Shown: positions 8,850 through 18,145, counted from the first letter of the stretch. The stretch is 64,000 bases of DNA from Butyrivibrio sp. LC3010 (GCF_000424385.1 NZ_AUJU01000010.1:62001-126000); one strand, 5' to 3'. Notes: generated by a model not told the origin, from the letters alone. Made by a program: numbers and translations.

Positions 8850-9695
8850 ATGAACAGAGATTTTTTTTCTGCGGAAAAAGTAAATGTAAACATCACGGCA
8901 ATAAGAAGTGCCTGCGGCGAAATAATGTATCTTATAGAGGGCGACAATAAAGCTGTTCTGATGGACACCAATCTGGGTGTAAAGGGACTTAGAAAGCTGG
9001 TGGATACTATCACTGACAAAGAGTATGAGGTTGTGATAACGCACGGGCATCTGGATCATGCCCTGGGAGTTCCGGAGTTTTCAGATAAAAATGTGTACAT
9101 GAATCACAAAGATATTCCGCTATATCAGTCTATGCTCCCATTTGCCGAGAGGGACGGATATATTCATGCCAATCTGGGGCATGCCTTTGATGAGTATGGA
9201 ATAACCAATAATGATTATGTTGAAGAGGTTCCGGAATTCGATTTTAAGGAGCTGCATGACGGTATGGTATTTGACCTTGGAGGCGTGACAGTAGAGATTT
9301 ACGCCTATCCGGGTCATACGAAAGGCACAATGGTGCTTCTTATACCGGAGCTCGGAATTCTCATTACCGGGGATGCCTGTAATAAATCGACGTTTCTGTT
9401 TGATAGAATCTGCTCATCCGTAACTGAATACAGGCAGACCACAGTGAACCTGAGAGACAGGCTTTCAGGCAGATACGACAAGGTTTATATATGTCATCAT
9501 GATATGGAAGTTGGAAAGGACATCTTGAACGAGATGATTGATGTCTGTGATGATATATTAGGTGGCAACACTATAGACAGACCGATGCCGTTTATGGGCG
9601 TGATGGGATATCTTGCTAAGGAAGCGGATGACCACTTTAACAGAATTGATGGGAAAAGCGCTAACCTGATCTATAACAAGGATAAGATATTATAG
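8850..9695 (+). CDS. Metallo-beta-lactamase-fold hydrolase
   Basis: 281 residues. The metal-binding motif HGHLDH is at about residues 65-70, followed by PGHTKG (about 155), GDAC (about 174) and a final CHHD near 214; together these provide a binuclear zinc (or iron) site. Substrate is unknown: glyoxalase II-, lactonase- and thioesterase-type enzymes share the fold. No signal peptide. The gene lies 50 bases after the GPH carrier and before an enoate-type reductase, so it may act on the aglycone or an acyl intermediate from an imported plant glycoside. Confidence 0.85.
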   Translation: MNRDFFSAEKVNVNITAIRSACGEIMYLIEGDNKAVLMDTNLGVKGLRKLVDTITDKEYEVVITHGHLDHALGVPEFSDKNVYMNHKDIPLYQSMLPFAERDGYIHANLGHAFDEYGITNNDYVEEVPEFDFKELHDGMVFDLGGVTVEIYAYPGHTKGTMVLLIPELGILITGDACNKSTFLFDRICSSVTEYRQTTVNLRDRLSGRYDKVYICHHDMEVGKDILNEMIDVCDDILGGNTIDRPMPFMGVMGYLAKEADDHFNRIDGKSANLIYNKDKIL

Positions 9696-9696
9696 A

Positions 9697-9730
9697 TTCT
9701 TGAACGCTTTTACCTTTTTGCGTTCAAGAA
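9697..9730. repeat. 11-bp hairpin after the MBL-fold gene
   Basis: TTCTTGAACGC pairs with GCGTTCAAGAA across a 12-base T-rich loop. It starts at the stop codon region of the MBL-fold gene. There is no downstream T tract, so it is more likely an mRNA-stabilising or processing hairpin than a strong terminator. Confidence 0.6.
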
Positions 9731-9748
9731 GTCATAATGATTTGTAAA

Positions 9749-9784
9749 AACCATTATACAGTAAGGACTGTGAATGGTTTTTAC
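9749..9784 (+). terminator. Hairpin with T run between MBL-fold and enoate reductase genes
   Basis: AACCATT/AATGGTT outer arms and CAGT/ACTG inner arms are followed by TTTTT. It can act as a partial terminator before the next gene, which starts 20 bases later. Its outer arms are the same as those of the palindrome at 1284-1322. Confidence 0.55.
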
Positions 9785-9804
9785 TTCATAGGAGAGAGGT
9801 TTTT

Positions 9805-11751
9805 ATGGAAAGAAAATATAAAGCATTAAGTTCGCCGATTACCGTTGGGAGAACTGTTTTCAGGAACAGAATGTTCTCGGCACCCATGGGCGGAACTGAT
9901 ATAACAAATGACGGATGTATTGGACCAAAATCAACAGCTTTTTATGAGTTGAGGGCAAGGGGAGGAGCTGCTGCTGTTACAGTGTCTGAGCTAATGGTAC
10001 ACCCGGCAACCGACGGCTCACATGCATATCACCTGGATGAAAGCATACTGAATTCTCTTGCTGCCGCTACATACACAGCAGATGTTATAAAAAGACACGG
10101 AGCAGTTCCTTCACTGGAGTTATCTCATTCCGGCATGTTTGCAGGAACTTACATGACTGATAAAGACAGGCAGCATTCACTTAGCCAATGGGGACCTTCA
10201 GATACTGTCAGAGCAGATGGTGTAAAAGTCAAGGCGCTTACTAAGGATATGATCAAGGATATAGTAGCAGCCTACGGTCATGTGGCAGCTCTTGCGAAAA
10301 GGGCAGGATTCGAGATGCTTATGATCCATGGAGGCCACGGATGGCTTATAAATCAGTTTTTATCCCCAATGTTTAACCACAGGGATGATGAGTATGGCGG
10401 ATCTTTGGATAACAGATGCCGCTTTGCAATAGAGGTTCTAAAAGAAGTAAGACACAGGGTAGGTGATTATTTTCCGATTGAATTCAGAATGAGTGGTTCA
10501 GAGCTGGTTCCCGAAGGATATGGAATAGAGGACGGAATAGAGATTGCAAAATTAGTAGAACCATATGTTGATATTATTCACGTATCTGCGGGAACCTATC
10601 AGAGAACCTTCGGCAATACCCATCCTTCCATGTTTACAGAACACGGATGTAATGTGGAACTTGCCGCAAGAATTAGAGAACATGTGAAAAAGCCTGTAGC
10701 AACAATTGGAGGACTAAATGATCCCGAGCAAATGGAAGAAATAATCTCATCGGGTAAGGCGGATATTGTCTACATGGCGAGAGCATTGCTGGCAGATCCC
10801 GAGCTTCCCAGAAAAGTGGTAGAGAACAGGGAGGCGGAGATTGTAAAGTGCCTTAGATGTTTCACCTGCATGGCAGAGAGAGCAGCTACTTCTACGAGAA
10901 GGTGTGCGGTGAATCCCCTCATAGGCCGCGAAATGGATGGGATAGAGGTTATGCCGTCTTCTGTGAAAAGGAAAGTAATAGTTGCCGGTGGAGGCCCGGG
11001 AGGGTTATATGCTGCATATACTGCGGCAAGAAGAGGGCATGATGTCACTCTGTATGAAAAAGAGAGCGAAGTTGGGGGAATACTTAGGAGCGAGCAGGGC
11101 ATTACCTTTAAACATGAGATGTACGAGCTTTCTAATACATATAGATACCTTGCGGAGCAGGCAGGAGCTAAGATTATTACCGGAACCGGGGTCACAGAGG
11201 ATCTGTTGGAAAAAGAGAAGCCCTATGCGCTAATAATAGCTACCGGTTCCAACCCCATTGTTCCCCCGATCAAGGGAATTCATGGAGACAATGTAGTTTT
11301 GGTGAATAATTATTATAAGGAAAAAGATAAAGTTGCTGATGACGTTGTAGTTTTTGGCGGAGGACTCGCGGGATGTGAATGTGCAATTCACCTCGGAATG
11401 GAAGGGAAAAACGTTCACATAGTAGAGATGAAGGACCGACTTGCTCCGGATGCCAATGTCAGGCACAGACCATTACTGCTCGCTGAAATCGAGAAATATG
11501 TGACGGTTCACACGGGTGTGAAAGGGCTTGAAATAACTAAGTCAGGCATAATCTGCGAAAACAGGGAAGGAAAACAGGTGCTCATTCCCGGAGAGACTGT
11601 AATTTGTGCTCTTGGGCAAAGGCCGAGTATTGATCAGGTAGAGCAACTAAAAGACACAGCGCCCTTTGTCAGGGTAATCGGTGATGCCGGAAGGGTCTCA
11701 AATATTACTAATGCTGTTTACCAGGGTTACTATGCTGCACTGGATATTTAA
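9805..11751 (+). CDS. 2-enoate reductase / 2,4-dienoyl-CoA reductase-type flavoenzyme
   Basis: 648 residues in three parts. An Old-Yellow-Enzyme barrel (1-340) carries the HGGHGWLINQFLSP motif and binds FMN. Four cysteines in C-X2-C-X2-C-X12-C order (about 350-370, starting CLRCFTC) bind a 4Fe-4S cluster. A C-terminal FAD/NAD(P)H domain has GGGPGG near 393 and GGGLAG near 515. Relatives reduce C=C bonds of enoates, dienoyl-CoAs, bile acids (BaiCD/BaiH) or flavonoids and cinnamates. Substrate here is unknown. Its place behind a rhamnosidase operon favours a plant phenolic. AGGAGAGAGG precedes the ATG. Confidence 0.9.
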   Translation: MERKYKALSSPITVGRTVFRNRMFSAPMGGTDITNDGCIGPKSTAFYELRARGGAAAVTVSELMVHPATDGSHAYHLDESILNSLAAATYTADVIKRHGAVPSLELSHSGMFAGTYMTDKDRQHSLSQWGPSDTVRADGVKVKALTKDMIKDIVAAYGHVAALAKRAGFEMLMIHGGHGWLINQFLSPMFNHRDDEYGGSLDNRCRFAIEVLKEVRHRVGDYFPIEFRMSGSELVPEGYGIEDGIEIAKLVEPYVDIIHVSAGTYQRTFGNTHPSMFTEHGCNVELAARIREHVKKPVATIGGLNDPEQMEEIISSGKADIVYMARALLADPELPRKVVENREAEIVKCLRCFTCMAERAATSTRRCAVNPLIGREMDGIEVMPSSVKRKVIVAGGGPGGLYAAYTAARRGHDVTLYEKESEVGGILRSEQGITFKHEMYELSNTYRYLAEQAGAKIITGTGVTEDLLEKEKPYALIIATGSNPIVPPIKGIHGDNVVLVNNYYKEKDKVADDVVVFGGGLAGCECAIHLGMEGKNVHIVEMKDRLAPDANVRHRPLLLAEIEKYVTVHTGVKGLEITKSGIICENREGKQVLIPGETVICALGQRPSIDQVEQLKDTAPFVRVIGDAGRVSNITNAVYQGYYAALDI

Positions 11752-11812
11752 TTCTTTTAAGTTGGATTCTTTTTTGAAAAAGTATACTGCCTATTCTCAG
11801 AAATAAGACCAC

Positions 11813-11841
11813 TTGAAACGTTGTCATAACATTTGTAAAAT
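11813..11841 (+). promoter_or_regulatory. Promoter before the Nudix gene
   Basis: TTGAAA (11813-11818), 17 bases, TAAAAT (11836-11841), about 45 bases before the start codon. It suggests the Nudix and esterase genes are transcribed separately from the enoate reductase. Confidence 0.5.
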
Positions 11842-11892
11842 AATTTCTGACTGCAAAAAACAAGTGTACTGACATGTTATCGGAGGGTAGAA

Positions 11893-12447
11893 ATGAGTGA
11901 AGTTTTAGAGAAAGTAGATAAAAACGGGTTAACAGAAGCAGAATATCTGAAAAAATATAATCCTGACAAGTGGAAGAAACCATCACTTACATCGGATATA
12001 TGTATAGTTGCCAAGGGTGCAGGGAGTAACAGGATATTACTTATAAAAAGAGGCAATCATCCCTGTCTTGGGAAATGGGCGCTGCCTGGTGGCTTTTCAC
12101 AGGCAGGAGAGAGAATAGAAGAAACAGCATCCAGGGAGCTGGAAGAGGAGACAGGAATCAGGATGGATTCAAAGGCTCTTACGCTTGTCGGAGTGTATAG
12201 TAAGCCCGGTAGAGATCCCAGAGACTGGACGGTATCTGTTGCTTTTCTTGCCTGCGTAAATGAGGATGAGGTTAAGCCCATAGCAGGAGATGACGCCGCA
12301 GATGCTAAGTGGTTTTCTATTTCTGAAAAGGATGGGGAGTTCAGATTGGAAAATGGTGATCTTTCGCTGACTCTTTCTGATCTTGCATTTGATCATGATG
12401 AGATATTCAGGGATTCAATGGATAAGCTTATGACTTCTTGCGAGTAA
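11893..12447 (+). CDS. Nudix hydrolase
   Basis: 184 residues. The Nudix box fits G-X5-E-X7-REU-X-EE-X-GU, from LPGGFSQAGERIEE to SRELEEETGI at about residues 64-89, so it should hydrolyse a nucleoside diphosphate linked to another group, using Mg2+. The exact substrate (ADP-ribose, NADH, oxidised nucleotide) cannot be decided. A 35-residue N-terminal extension precedes the domain. CGGAGG precedes the ATG. The feruloyl esterase gene follows after 52 bases. Confidence 0.92.
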   Translation: MSEVLEKVDKNGLTEAEYLKKYNPDKWKKPSLTSDICIVAKGAGSNRILLIKRGNHPCLGKWALPGGFSQAGERIEETASRELEEETGIRMDSKALTLVGVYSKPGRDPRDWTVSVAFLACVNEDEVKPIAGDDAADAKWFSISEKDGEFRLENGDLSLTLSDLAFDHDEIFRDSMDKLMTSCE

Positions 12448-12499
12448 AAGCGGAAATAGTCCACAAGAATTCACATAAATATTTTGGAGGGTATGAAAA

Positions 12500-13255
12500 A
12501 TGTACATAACTGATGATGGAATTAAACTGAATATTAAACTGGATATGCCTAAAGGCAATCCTGAAAAGTGTCCTATTTGTGTGCTTATACATGGATTTAC
12601 GGGACACATGGAGGAGAGACATATTGTAGCTGTGCAGGAGGCTATGAATGAAGTTGGACTTGCTGTTCTTAGAATTGATATGTATGGTCACGGAAGCAGC
12701 GAAGGAGAGTTTAGAAACCATACACTTTACAAGTGGTTGTCTAACGGAATGGCAGCTATAGATTATGCCAGAAGCCTTGATTTTGTGACAGATATCTATC
12801 TTTGCGGACATTCCCAGGGAGGACTTACCGCTATGCTTCTTGCCGGCATGGAGAGGGAGAGAGTAAAAGCACTCATTTCACTTTCACCGGCTTTGGTAAT
12901 TCTTGATGGTGCAAGAAAGGGCGAGCTTTTAGGTAAACCTTTTGATCCTGATAATATTCCTGAAGAGCTTATGTCCTGGGATGGAAGAGCACTCAGCGGC
13001 AATTATGTGAGAGCAGCTCAGACACTTCACATTGAGGATGCAGCAAAAAGATTTGATAAGCCTGTTATGATAGTTCATGGTGATCAGGATGAGGCAGTGC
13101 CGGTGCAGTATTCAATCGATGCAAAAGACCTCTACAAAGACTGCAGACTTGAGCTGATAAAAGGAGATACTCATTGTTACGATAATGATCTTCCTGCAGT
13201 ATTAAAAGTAGTCAAGGATTTTTTAAATAATAACTTGAAAAAAAATATTGGTTAG
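12500..13255 (+). CDS. Alpha/beta hydrolase, feruloyl (cinnamoyl) esterase-like
   Basis: 251 residues without a signal peptide. Conserved blocks include HGFTGH (oxyanion region, residues 31-36), the nucleophile elbow GHSQGG with Ser105, the acid loop HGDQDEAVP with Asp196, and GDTHCYD with His224. From memory, the length, the block order and long stretches match Est1E, a feruloyl esterase of Butyrivibrio proteoclasticus with a small lid insertion. It would release ferulate or p-coumarate from arabinoxylan oligosaccharides inside the cell. GGAGGG lies at good distance from the start. Confidence 0.88.
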   Translation: MYITDDGIKLNIKLDMPKGNPEKCPICVLIHGFTGHMEERHIVAVQEAMNEVGLAVLRIDMYGHGSSEGEFRNHTLYKWLSNGMAAIDYARSLDFVTDIYLCGHSQGGLTAMLLAGMERERVKALISLSPALVILDGARKGELLGKPFDPDNIPEELMSWDGRALSGNYVRAAQTLHIEDAAKRFDKPVMIVHGDQDEAVPVQYSIDAKDLYKDCRLELIKGDTHCYDNDLPAVLKVVKDFLNNNLKKNIG

Positions 13256-13280
13256 TGTATAAAGAATATGAAAAAAATAT

Positions 13281-13374
13281 ACAGACGGGAGCTTGTGTTA
13301 CAGGCTGAGAGGAAGGTATAACCTTCGACCGAGAACCTGATTTGGATAATGCCAACGTAGGGATGCCTGATAAT
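13281..13374 (+). ncRNA. TPP riboswitch (THI element)
   Basis: The aptamer core is clear: GGGAGC, then GCTGAGA, a hairpin GAAGGTATAACCTTC, CGACCGAGAACCTGAT and GGATAATGCCAACGTAGGGA in the canonical order. It binds thiamine pyrophosphate. It sits about 180 bases before thiW and is followed within 15 bases by an intrinsic terminator, so ligand binding should stop transcription of the thi operon. Confidence 0.97.
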
Positions 13375-13386
13375 AGGAATTTACTC

Positions 13387-13420
13387 GCGGAAGTTACCAG
13401 ATCGGTGCTTCCGCTTTTTT
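13387..13420 (+). terminator. Attenuator of the TPP riboswitch
   Basis: The stem GCGGAAG/CTTCCGC (13387-13393 and 13408-13414) is followed by TTTTTT. It is the expected expression platform for the adjacent aptamer. Confidence 0.88.
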
Positions 13421-13488
13421 ATTTCATAGGATATCCCAGTGGATTTTCTTTTTAATTTCATAGGATATCCAGTGGATTTCCTTTTTGG
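13421..13488. repeat. Tandem 34-bp duplication with a TAGGATATCC...GGATTT core
   Basis: Two copies of ATTTCATAGGATATCC(C)AGTGGATTT(T/C)CTTTTT lie end to end between the attenuator and thiW. Each can fold weakly on itself. A perfect relative of the core is found at 30702-30737, and looser ones at 51922-51957 and 60475-60506. Confidence 0.75.
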
Positions 13489-13556
13489 CCTAGCAGAGCA
13501 CTTATCTTATTTTCCGGCCTGAAATTTGGATTCGCCGTCTGAGAAAAGAGGATGAA

Positions 13557-14099
13557 ATGAAGAAAAGTAACTATTTACTTAGGATGGTAATGCTTGCAAT
13601 GTTTGTTGCTCTGGGAGTTGTAATATCCCCCATTCTCAGGATCGAGGGTATGTGTCCCATGGCTCACTTGATCAACATTACATGTGCGGTGTTTATGGGA
13701 CCGGGGTATGCACTTTTATGTGCACTTCTTATCGGAATTATCAGAATGCTGGTAATGGGAATACCTCCACTTGCACTCACAGGAGCGGTCTTTGGGGCTA
13801 CACTTTCAGGTGTTTTCTACAAATTATCAAAAGGGAAAATTATTGCTGCTGTTCTTGGAGAAATTATTGGAACAGGAATAATCGGAGCCATAGTTTCATA
13901 TCCTGTAATGACTTTTTTATGGGGAAAAGAAGGTCTTACATGGTTCTTCTATGTTCCGTCCTTTATCATGGGTACGCTTATTGGCGGAAGTATTGCATTT
14001 TTGCTTCTTGTAAGGCTTGAGGCAGCGGGAGTTCTTTCAAAAATTCAGAACAGTTTAAAAGATATGAATAATGAACCTACTAAAGCAAAGGTGATCTAA
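13557..14099 (+). CDS. thiW: ThiW, thiazole-specific ECF transporter S component
   Basis: 180 residues with five or six hydrophobic helices. Membrane-embedded substrate-capture unit expected to bring in the thiamine precursor hydroxyethylthiazole, with the shared ECF energising module encoded elsewhere. The conserved stretch RIEGMCPMAHLINITCAVFMG (residues 28-48, given here in part as EGMCPMAHLIN) is typical of ThiW. First gene after the TPP riboswitch, followed directly by thiM with no gap, which supports the thiazole substrate. Confidence 0.88.
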   Translation: MKKSNYLLRMVMLAMFVALGVVISPILRIEGMCPMAHLINITCAVFMGPGYALLCALLIGIIRMLVMGIPPLALTGAVFGATLSGVFYKLSKGKIIAAVLGEIIGTGIIGAIVSYPVMTFLWGKEGLTWFFYVPSFIMGTLIGGSIAFLLLVRLEAAGVLSKIQNSLKDMNNEPTKAKVI

Positions 14100-14918
14100 A
14101 TGTCAGATCTGATACATTGTATTACAAATCCAATTTCAATGATGCAGTGCGCTAATGCTGTGCTTGCTCTGGGTGCTAAGCCGATAATGGCTGAGCACCC
14201 TCTTGAGGTTTATGAGATTACTGAAACAGCATCAGCGCTTTTAATTAATACCGGTAATATATCGGACACCAGAATGGAAGCTATGAAGATTTCATATGAC
14301 GCAGCGCTGATGGGACATCTTCCTATTGTGATTGATGCCGTAGGTACTGCGTGCTCGAAGCTTAGGCGGGAATTTGTGTCAGAGCTTCTTGAAAAAACAA
14401 ATAATCGTCAAAATCAGTTTCTTTTACTAAAGGGGAATTATTCGGAGATTAAGGCTTTAGCAGATGCAGCCTATAGAGGAAAGGGTGTAGATGCGGAAGA
14501 GAGTCTTGATGAAAACGATATCATAGATGCATCAGGGATGCTTTCACAAAAATATGGAGTGGTAGTTCTGGCAACTGGTGCAAAGGACATTATCACAGGA
14601 AAAGAAGGAACATTTTTGGTAAGTAACGGACACCCTGCCATGAGCAGCATTACCGGAACCGGATGTATGCTTGGAGCAATATGTGCAACCTATCTTTCGC
14701 GTAAGGAAAGCATAGATTCTGTTGTCAAAGCCTGTAGCTTTTTTGGAATAGCAGGAGAAGTAGCTTATGAAAAGCTCGTAGCTAAAAAGCACTTTTCTGA
14801 GGTTAATGATGGAATAGTTGTAGGCTGTGGAAGCTTTCTCGTTGGCCTTCTCGATGCGCTTTCATTAGTGGATTTGGAGATGATAAGAAGACGTGAGAGG
14901 ATAGAGCAGCTTTCATAA
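14100..14918 (+). CDS. thiM: Hydroxyethylthiazole kinase ThiM
   Basis: 272 residues. Phosphorylates 4-methyl-5-hydroxyethylthiazole for coupling to HMP-PP. It has the ribokinase-like fold with CITNPISMMQCANAVLALGA at residues 6-25, LLKGNYSEI near 116 and the anion-hole motif TGTGCMLGA near 194. It starts immediately after the thiW stop codon. The window has no thiazole-synthesis genes (thiG, thiH, thiF, thiS), so this is a salvage branch here. Confidence 0.95.
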   Translation: MSDLIHCITNPISMMQCANAVLALGAKPIMAEHPLEVYEITETASALLINTGNISDTRMEAMKISYDAALMGHLPIVIDAVGTACSKLRREFVSELLEKTNNRQNQFLLLKGNYSEIKALADAAYRGKGVDAEESLDENDIIDASGMLSQKYGVVVLATGAKDIITGKEGTFLVSNGHPAMSSITGTGCMLGAICATYLSRKESIDSVVKACSFFGIAGEVAYEKLVAKKHFSEVNDGIVVGCGSFLVGLLDALSLVDLEMIRRRERIEQLS

Positions 14919-14991
14919 AATGTTATTTTCAATATATCTGTCAACAATCAGAAAGTATTTTGAAAAAAAGTTAGTTTAAGTTGGAGAAGAA

Positions 14992-15624
14992 ATGAGATTA
15001 GATAGAGAAAAATTAAGGTTGTATCTGGTCACTGACAGCACGGGGCTCTCTGATGAATGCTTTTTACACAAGATTGAAGAAGCATTGATCGGAGGAGTGA
15101 CGATAGTGCAGATACGAGAAAAAGATAAATCCACAAGGGAATACATGGAGCTTGCAGCAAAAGTCCATGAGCTTACGAAGAAATATAACGTGCCGCTGAT
15201 CGTAGATGACAGAATAGATGTGGCAATGGCGATTGATGCTGAGGGTGTGCATCTTGGGCAGAGCGATATGCCTGTTGACATTGCCAGGGCTATAATCGGT
15301 GAGAATAAGATCATAGGTGCCACTACTAAAACAGTAGAGCAGGCTAAGGAAGCCTATGAGAAAGGTGCAGATTACCTGGGAGTAGGAGCAATTTATCCAA
15401 CAACAACCAAGGTGAAGACAATACTTACTTCTGTTGACACTTTAAAGGATATTTGCGCTGCAGTTCCAATTCCGGCCAATGCCATAGGCGGCCTTAATAG
15501 GGATAACATGCAGATTTTAAAGGGAGCGCCGATTGCAGGTATCTGTGTGGTCTCAGCCATAATGAAGTCTGACGATCCAAGGAAAGCTGCCGAGGGACTT
15601 GTTGAAGGATTTCTGGCGCTCTGA
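14992..15624 (+). CDS. thiE: Thiamine-phosphate synthase ThiE
   Basis: 210 residues, the usual length. Joins HMP-PP and thiazole phosphate to thiamine phosphate in a TIM barrel. Visible motifs are VQIREKDKS (about 40), DDRIDVAMA (about 70), GVHLGQSDMP (about 83), GVGAIYPTTTK (about 130) and NAIGGL near 163. GGAGAAG precedes the ATG. It lies 73 bases after thiM in the same operon. Confidence 0.96.
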   Translation: MRLDREKLRLYLVTDSTGLSDECFLHKIEEALIGGVTIVQIREKDKSTREYMELAAKVHELTKKYNVPLIVDDRIDVAMAIDAEGVHLGQSDMPVDIARAIIGENKIIGATTKTVEQAKEAYEKGADYLGVGAIYPTTTKVKTILTSVDTLKDICAAVPIPANAIGGLNRDNMQILKGAPIAGICVVSAIMKSDDPRKAAEGLVEGFLAL

Positions 15625-15768
15625 TAAGAATTTAACTTCTGGAATGAAGTAACAAGAAATGAGAAGGTTGCCTTTATTCTTGCGAGAACATGAACTGGTC
15701 GAAAATGGCAGGATGAACAAAGATAGACTGTATACCGGGCAAAAGCAGTTAGAATAGCAGGAGGAAAA

Positions 15769-16626
15769 GTGATACAGAAAACAGTTTTGACAATTGCTGG
15801 AAGTGATTCATCAGGTGGGGCAGGAATTCAGGCTGATCTTAAAACAATGGAAGCCCATGATGTGTACGGGATGAGTGTGATAACAGCGCTTACAGCACAG
15901 AACACAATGGGGGTAAGCGGCGTTCTTACTGTGGATAAGGAATTTGTTGCTGAGCAGCTACGGGCGGTATTATCTGATATTACGCCGGATGCAGTAAAAA
16001 TCGGAATGCTACCGGATATAGGAATTATGGAAACAGTAGTGGAAGCCATTGATAAATACAGGTTGACAAATATTGTACTTGATCCGGTCTTGAAATCCAC
16101 TTCCGGAACAGATTTATCCAAGGAATCAGCCCTTGAATATATGAAAACAATGCTTTTTCCAAAGTGCACTCTCATAACACCTAACATACCGGAAGTAAAA
16201 AGAATCTGCGGTATTGATATTAAATCAAGTAAGGATATGGAAGAGGCAGCTAAAATCATATCTTACAGTTACAAGTGCAATGTACTGATAAAGGGTGGAC
16301 ACAGCACTTTTGAAGGCGATGAAAAGAGTAATGATTTGTTATTTGTCACAGGGAAAAATACTTTGCAAGAAGATTTCAAAACAAGAAAATCTGAAGATGG
16401 GAAACTTATCACTTACGAGGGTGAAAGAATTAGTAATCCAAACACTCATGGAACAGGCTGCACGCTTTCCAGCGCTATAGCATCAAACCTTGCAAAAGGG
16501 ATGAGCCTTGAAGATGCCGTTAAAAGTGCAAAAGAATATATCGAGGTTTGTATAAGAGCAGGACTTAAACTTGGACATGGCAGAGGACCGCTATATCACG
16601 GAATTTGTCACAAAAACAGAAATTAA
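15769..16626 (+). CDS. thiD: Hydroxymethylpyrimidine (phosphate) kinase ThiD
   Basis: 285 residues from a GTG start chosen because AGGAGG lies 4 bases before it. Converts HMP to HMP-P and HMP-PP. Motifs: GSDSSGGAGIQADLK (residues 11-25), DPVLKSTSG (about 105), and the anion hole HGTGCTLSSA near 225. An internal stretch of about 25 residues (190-215) is longer than in compact ThiD proteins. The 144-base gap before it shows no gene or clear structure. Confidence 0.95.
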   Translation: MIQKTVLTIAGSDSSGGAGIQADLKTMEAHDVYGMSVITALTAQNTMGVSGVLTVDKEFVAEQLRAVLSDITPDAVKIGMLPDIGIMETVVEAIDKYRLTNIVLDPVLKSTSGTDLSKESALEYMKTMLFPKCTLITPNIPEVKRICGIDIKSSKDMEEAAKIISYSYKCNVLIKGGHSTFEGDEKSNDLLFVTGKNTLQEDFKTRKSEDGKLITYEGERISNPNTHGTGCTLSSAIASNLAKGMSLEDAVKSAKEYIEVCIRAGLKLGHGRGPLYHGICHKNRN

Positions 16627-16649
16627 AATAAATGAAAAGAGGAATATTT

Positions 16650-17954
16650 ATGAGTACATACACAACTCAAATGGACGCAGCAAGAAAAGGAATCATCACA
16701 AAAGAAATGGAGATGGTTGCAAAGGATGAGTACAGAACTCCTGAAGAAATAAGGGACCTGGTGGCAAAAGGTCAGGTTGCTATTTGTGCAAATAAAAACC
16801 ATAAGTGTCTTAAGGCAAAGGGCGTAGGCTCCATGCTCAAGACAAAGATCAATGTAAATCTTGGAGTTTCCAGAGACTGCAAGGATTACAATATCGAGAT
16901 GGAAAAAGTTATGGCTGCAGTAAATATGGGAGCTGATGCAATAATGGATTTATCATCTCATGGAAATACTCAGCCTTTTAGAAAAAAGCTTGTTGAGGAA
17001 TGTCCTGTTATGCTTGGAACAGTTCCCGTATATGACAGCGTAATCCATTATCAGAGGGATTTATCTGAACTCACAGCTAAGGACTTCATTGATGTTGTAA
17101 GACTTCACGCAGAGGATGGTGTGGATTTTGTAACTCTTCACTGCGGAATAACAAGAAAGACAATTGAGCAGATTAAGAAGCATAAAAGGAAGATGAATAT
17201 AGTTTCAAGAGGAGGCTCCCTCGTTTTTGCATGGATGAGTATGACAGGAGAGGAAAATCCTTTTTATGAACACTATGATGAAATTCTTGATATATGCAGA
17301 GAGTATGATGTGACCATATCTCTTGGTGATGCCTGCAGACCGGGATGCCTTGCTGATGCCAGCGATGTTTGTCAGATAGAGGAGCTTGTGAGGCTTGGAG
17401 AACTGACAAAGAGAGCCTGGGAAAAGGACGTACAGGTTATGGTTGAAGGACCCGGACACATGCCAATGGACCAGATTGAGGCAAACATGAAAATGCAGCA
17501 GACAATCTGCATGGGTGCGCCTTTTTATGTACTCGGACCTCTGGTTACCGATATTGCTCCCGGTTATGATCATATAACTTCAGCCATAGGTGGTGCCATC
17601 GCCGGGGCAGCAGGCGCGGCTTTTCTTTGCTATGTAACACCCGCAGAGCATCTGGCACTTCCTAATGTAAACGACGTAAAACAGGGAATAATAGCATCAA
17701 GGATAGCAGCTCATGCGGCTGATATTGCCAAGAAAATTCCTCATGCAATGGACATTGATAATGCCATGGCAGAGGCAAGACAGTCCTTTGACTGGGATAA
17801 ACAGTGGGAGTGCGCAATAGATCCGGAAACTGCAAAAGCAATCAGAGATGACAGGGCACCTGAATTTGATGATACCTGCTCAATGTGCGGAAAATTCTGT
17901 GCTGTCCGCAGTATGAACAAAGCCCTTGCCGGTGAGCATATTGATATTCTGTAA
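16650..17954 (+). CDS. thiC: Phosphomethylpyrimidine synthase ThiC
   Basis: 434 residues from the ATG at 16650; AAGAGGA sits 6 bases before it, whereas the upstream ATG at 16632 has no site. Radical-SAM enzyme turning aminoimidazole ribotide into HMP-P. The C-terminal cluster motif is CSMCGKFC (about residues 411-418), that is C-X2-C-X3-C, one residue shorter in the second gap than the C-X2-C-X4-C familiar from E. coli; to my knowledge short anaerobe-type ThiCs share this. EGPGHMP and GDACRPGC are also conserved. Last gene of the thi operon. Confidence 0.96.
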   Translation: MSTYTTQMDAARKGIITKEMEMVAKDEYRTPEEIRDLVAKGQVAICANKNHKCLKAKGVGSMLKTKINVNLGVSRDCKDYNIEMEKVMAAVNMGADAIMDLSSHGNTQPFRKKLVEECPVMLGTVPVYDSVIHYQRDLSELTAKDFIDVVRLHAEDGVDFVTLHCGITRKTIEQIKKHKRKMNIVSRGGSLVFAWMSMTGEENPFYEHYDEILDICREYDVTISLGDACRPGCLADASDVCQIEELVRLGELTKRAWEKDVQVMVEGPGHMPMDQIEANMKMQQTICMGAPFYVLGPLVTDIAPGYDHITSAIGGAIAGAAGAAFLCYVTPAEHLALPNVNDVKQGIIASRIAAHAADIAKKIPHAMDIDNAMAEARQSFDWDKQWECAIDPETAKAIRDDRAPEFDDTCSMCGKFCAVRSMNKALAGEHIDIL

Positions 17955-18145
17955 TTAGCTTTTTGGTACCCGAATTATAAAAATAAATAGTCAGATGCTG
18001 TAATTCTACTGGATTGATACATATACAAATATCAATATCCACGAATTTATTGCTTCTCCCTTGATGGACATTTGTTGGACATCTACTTCTATTATTAAAA
18101 ATGTAAGAGGTGTTTAGAACAAAATTCTTATAAGGGGGAAGCATT

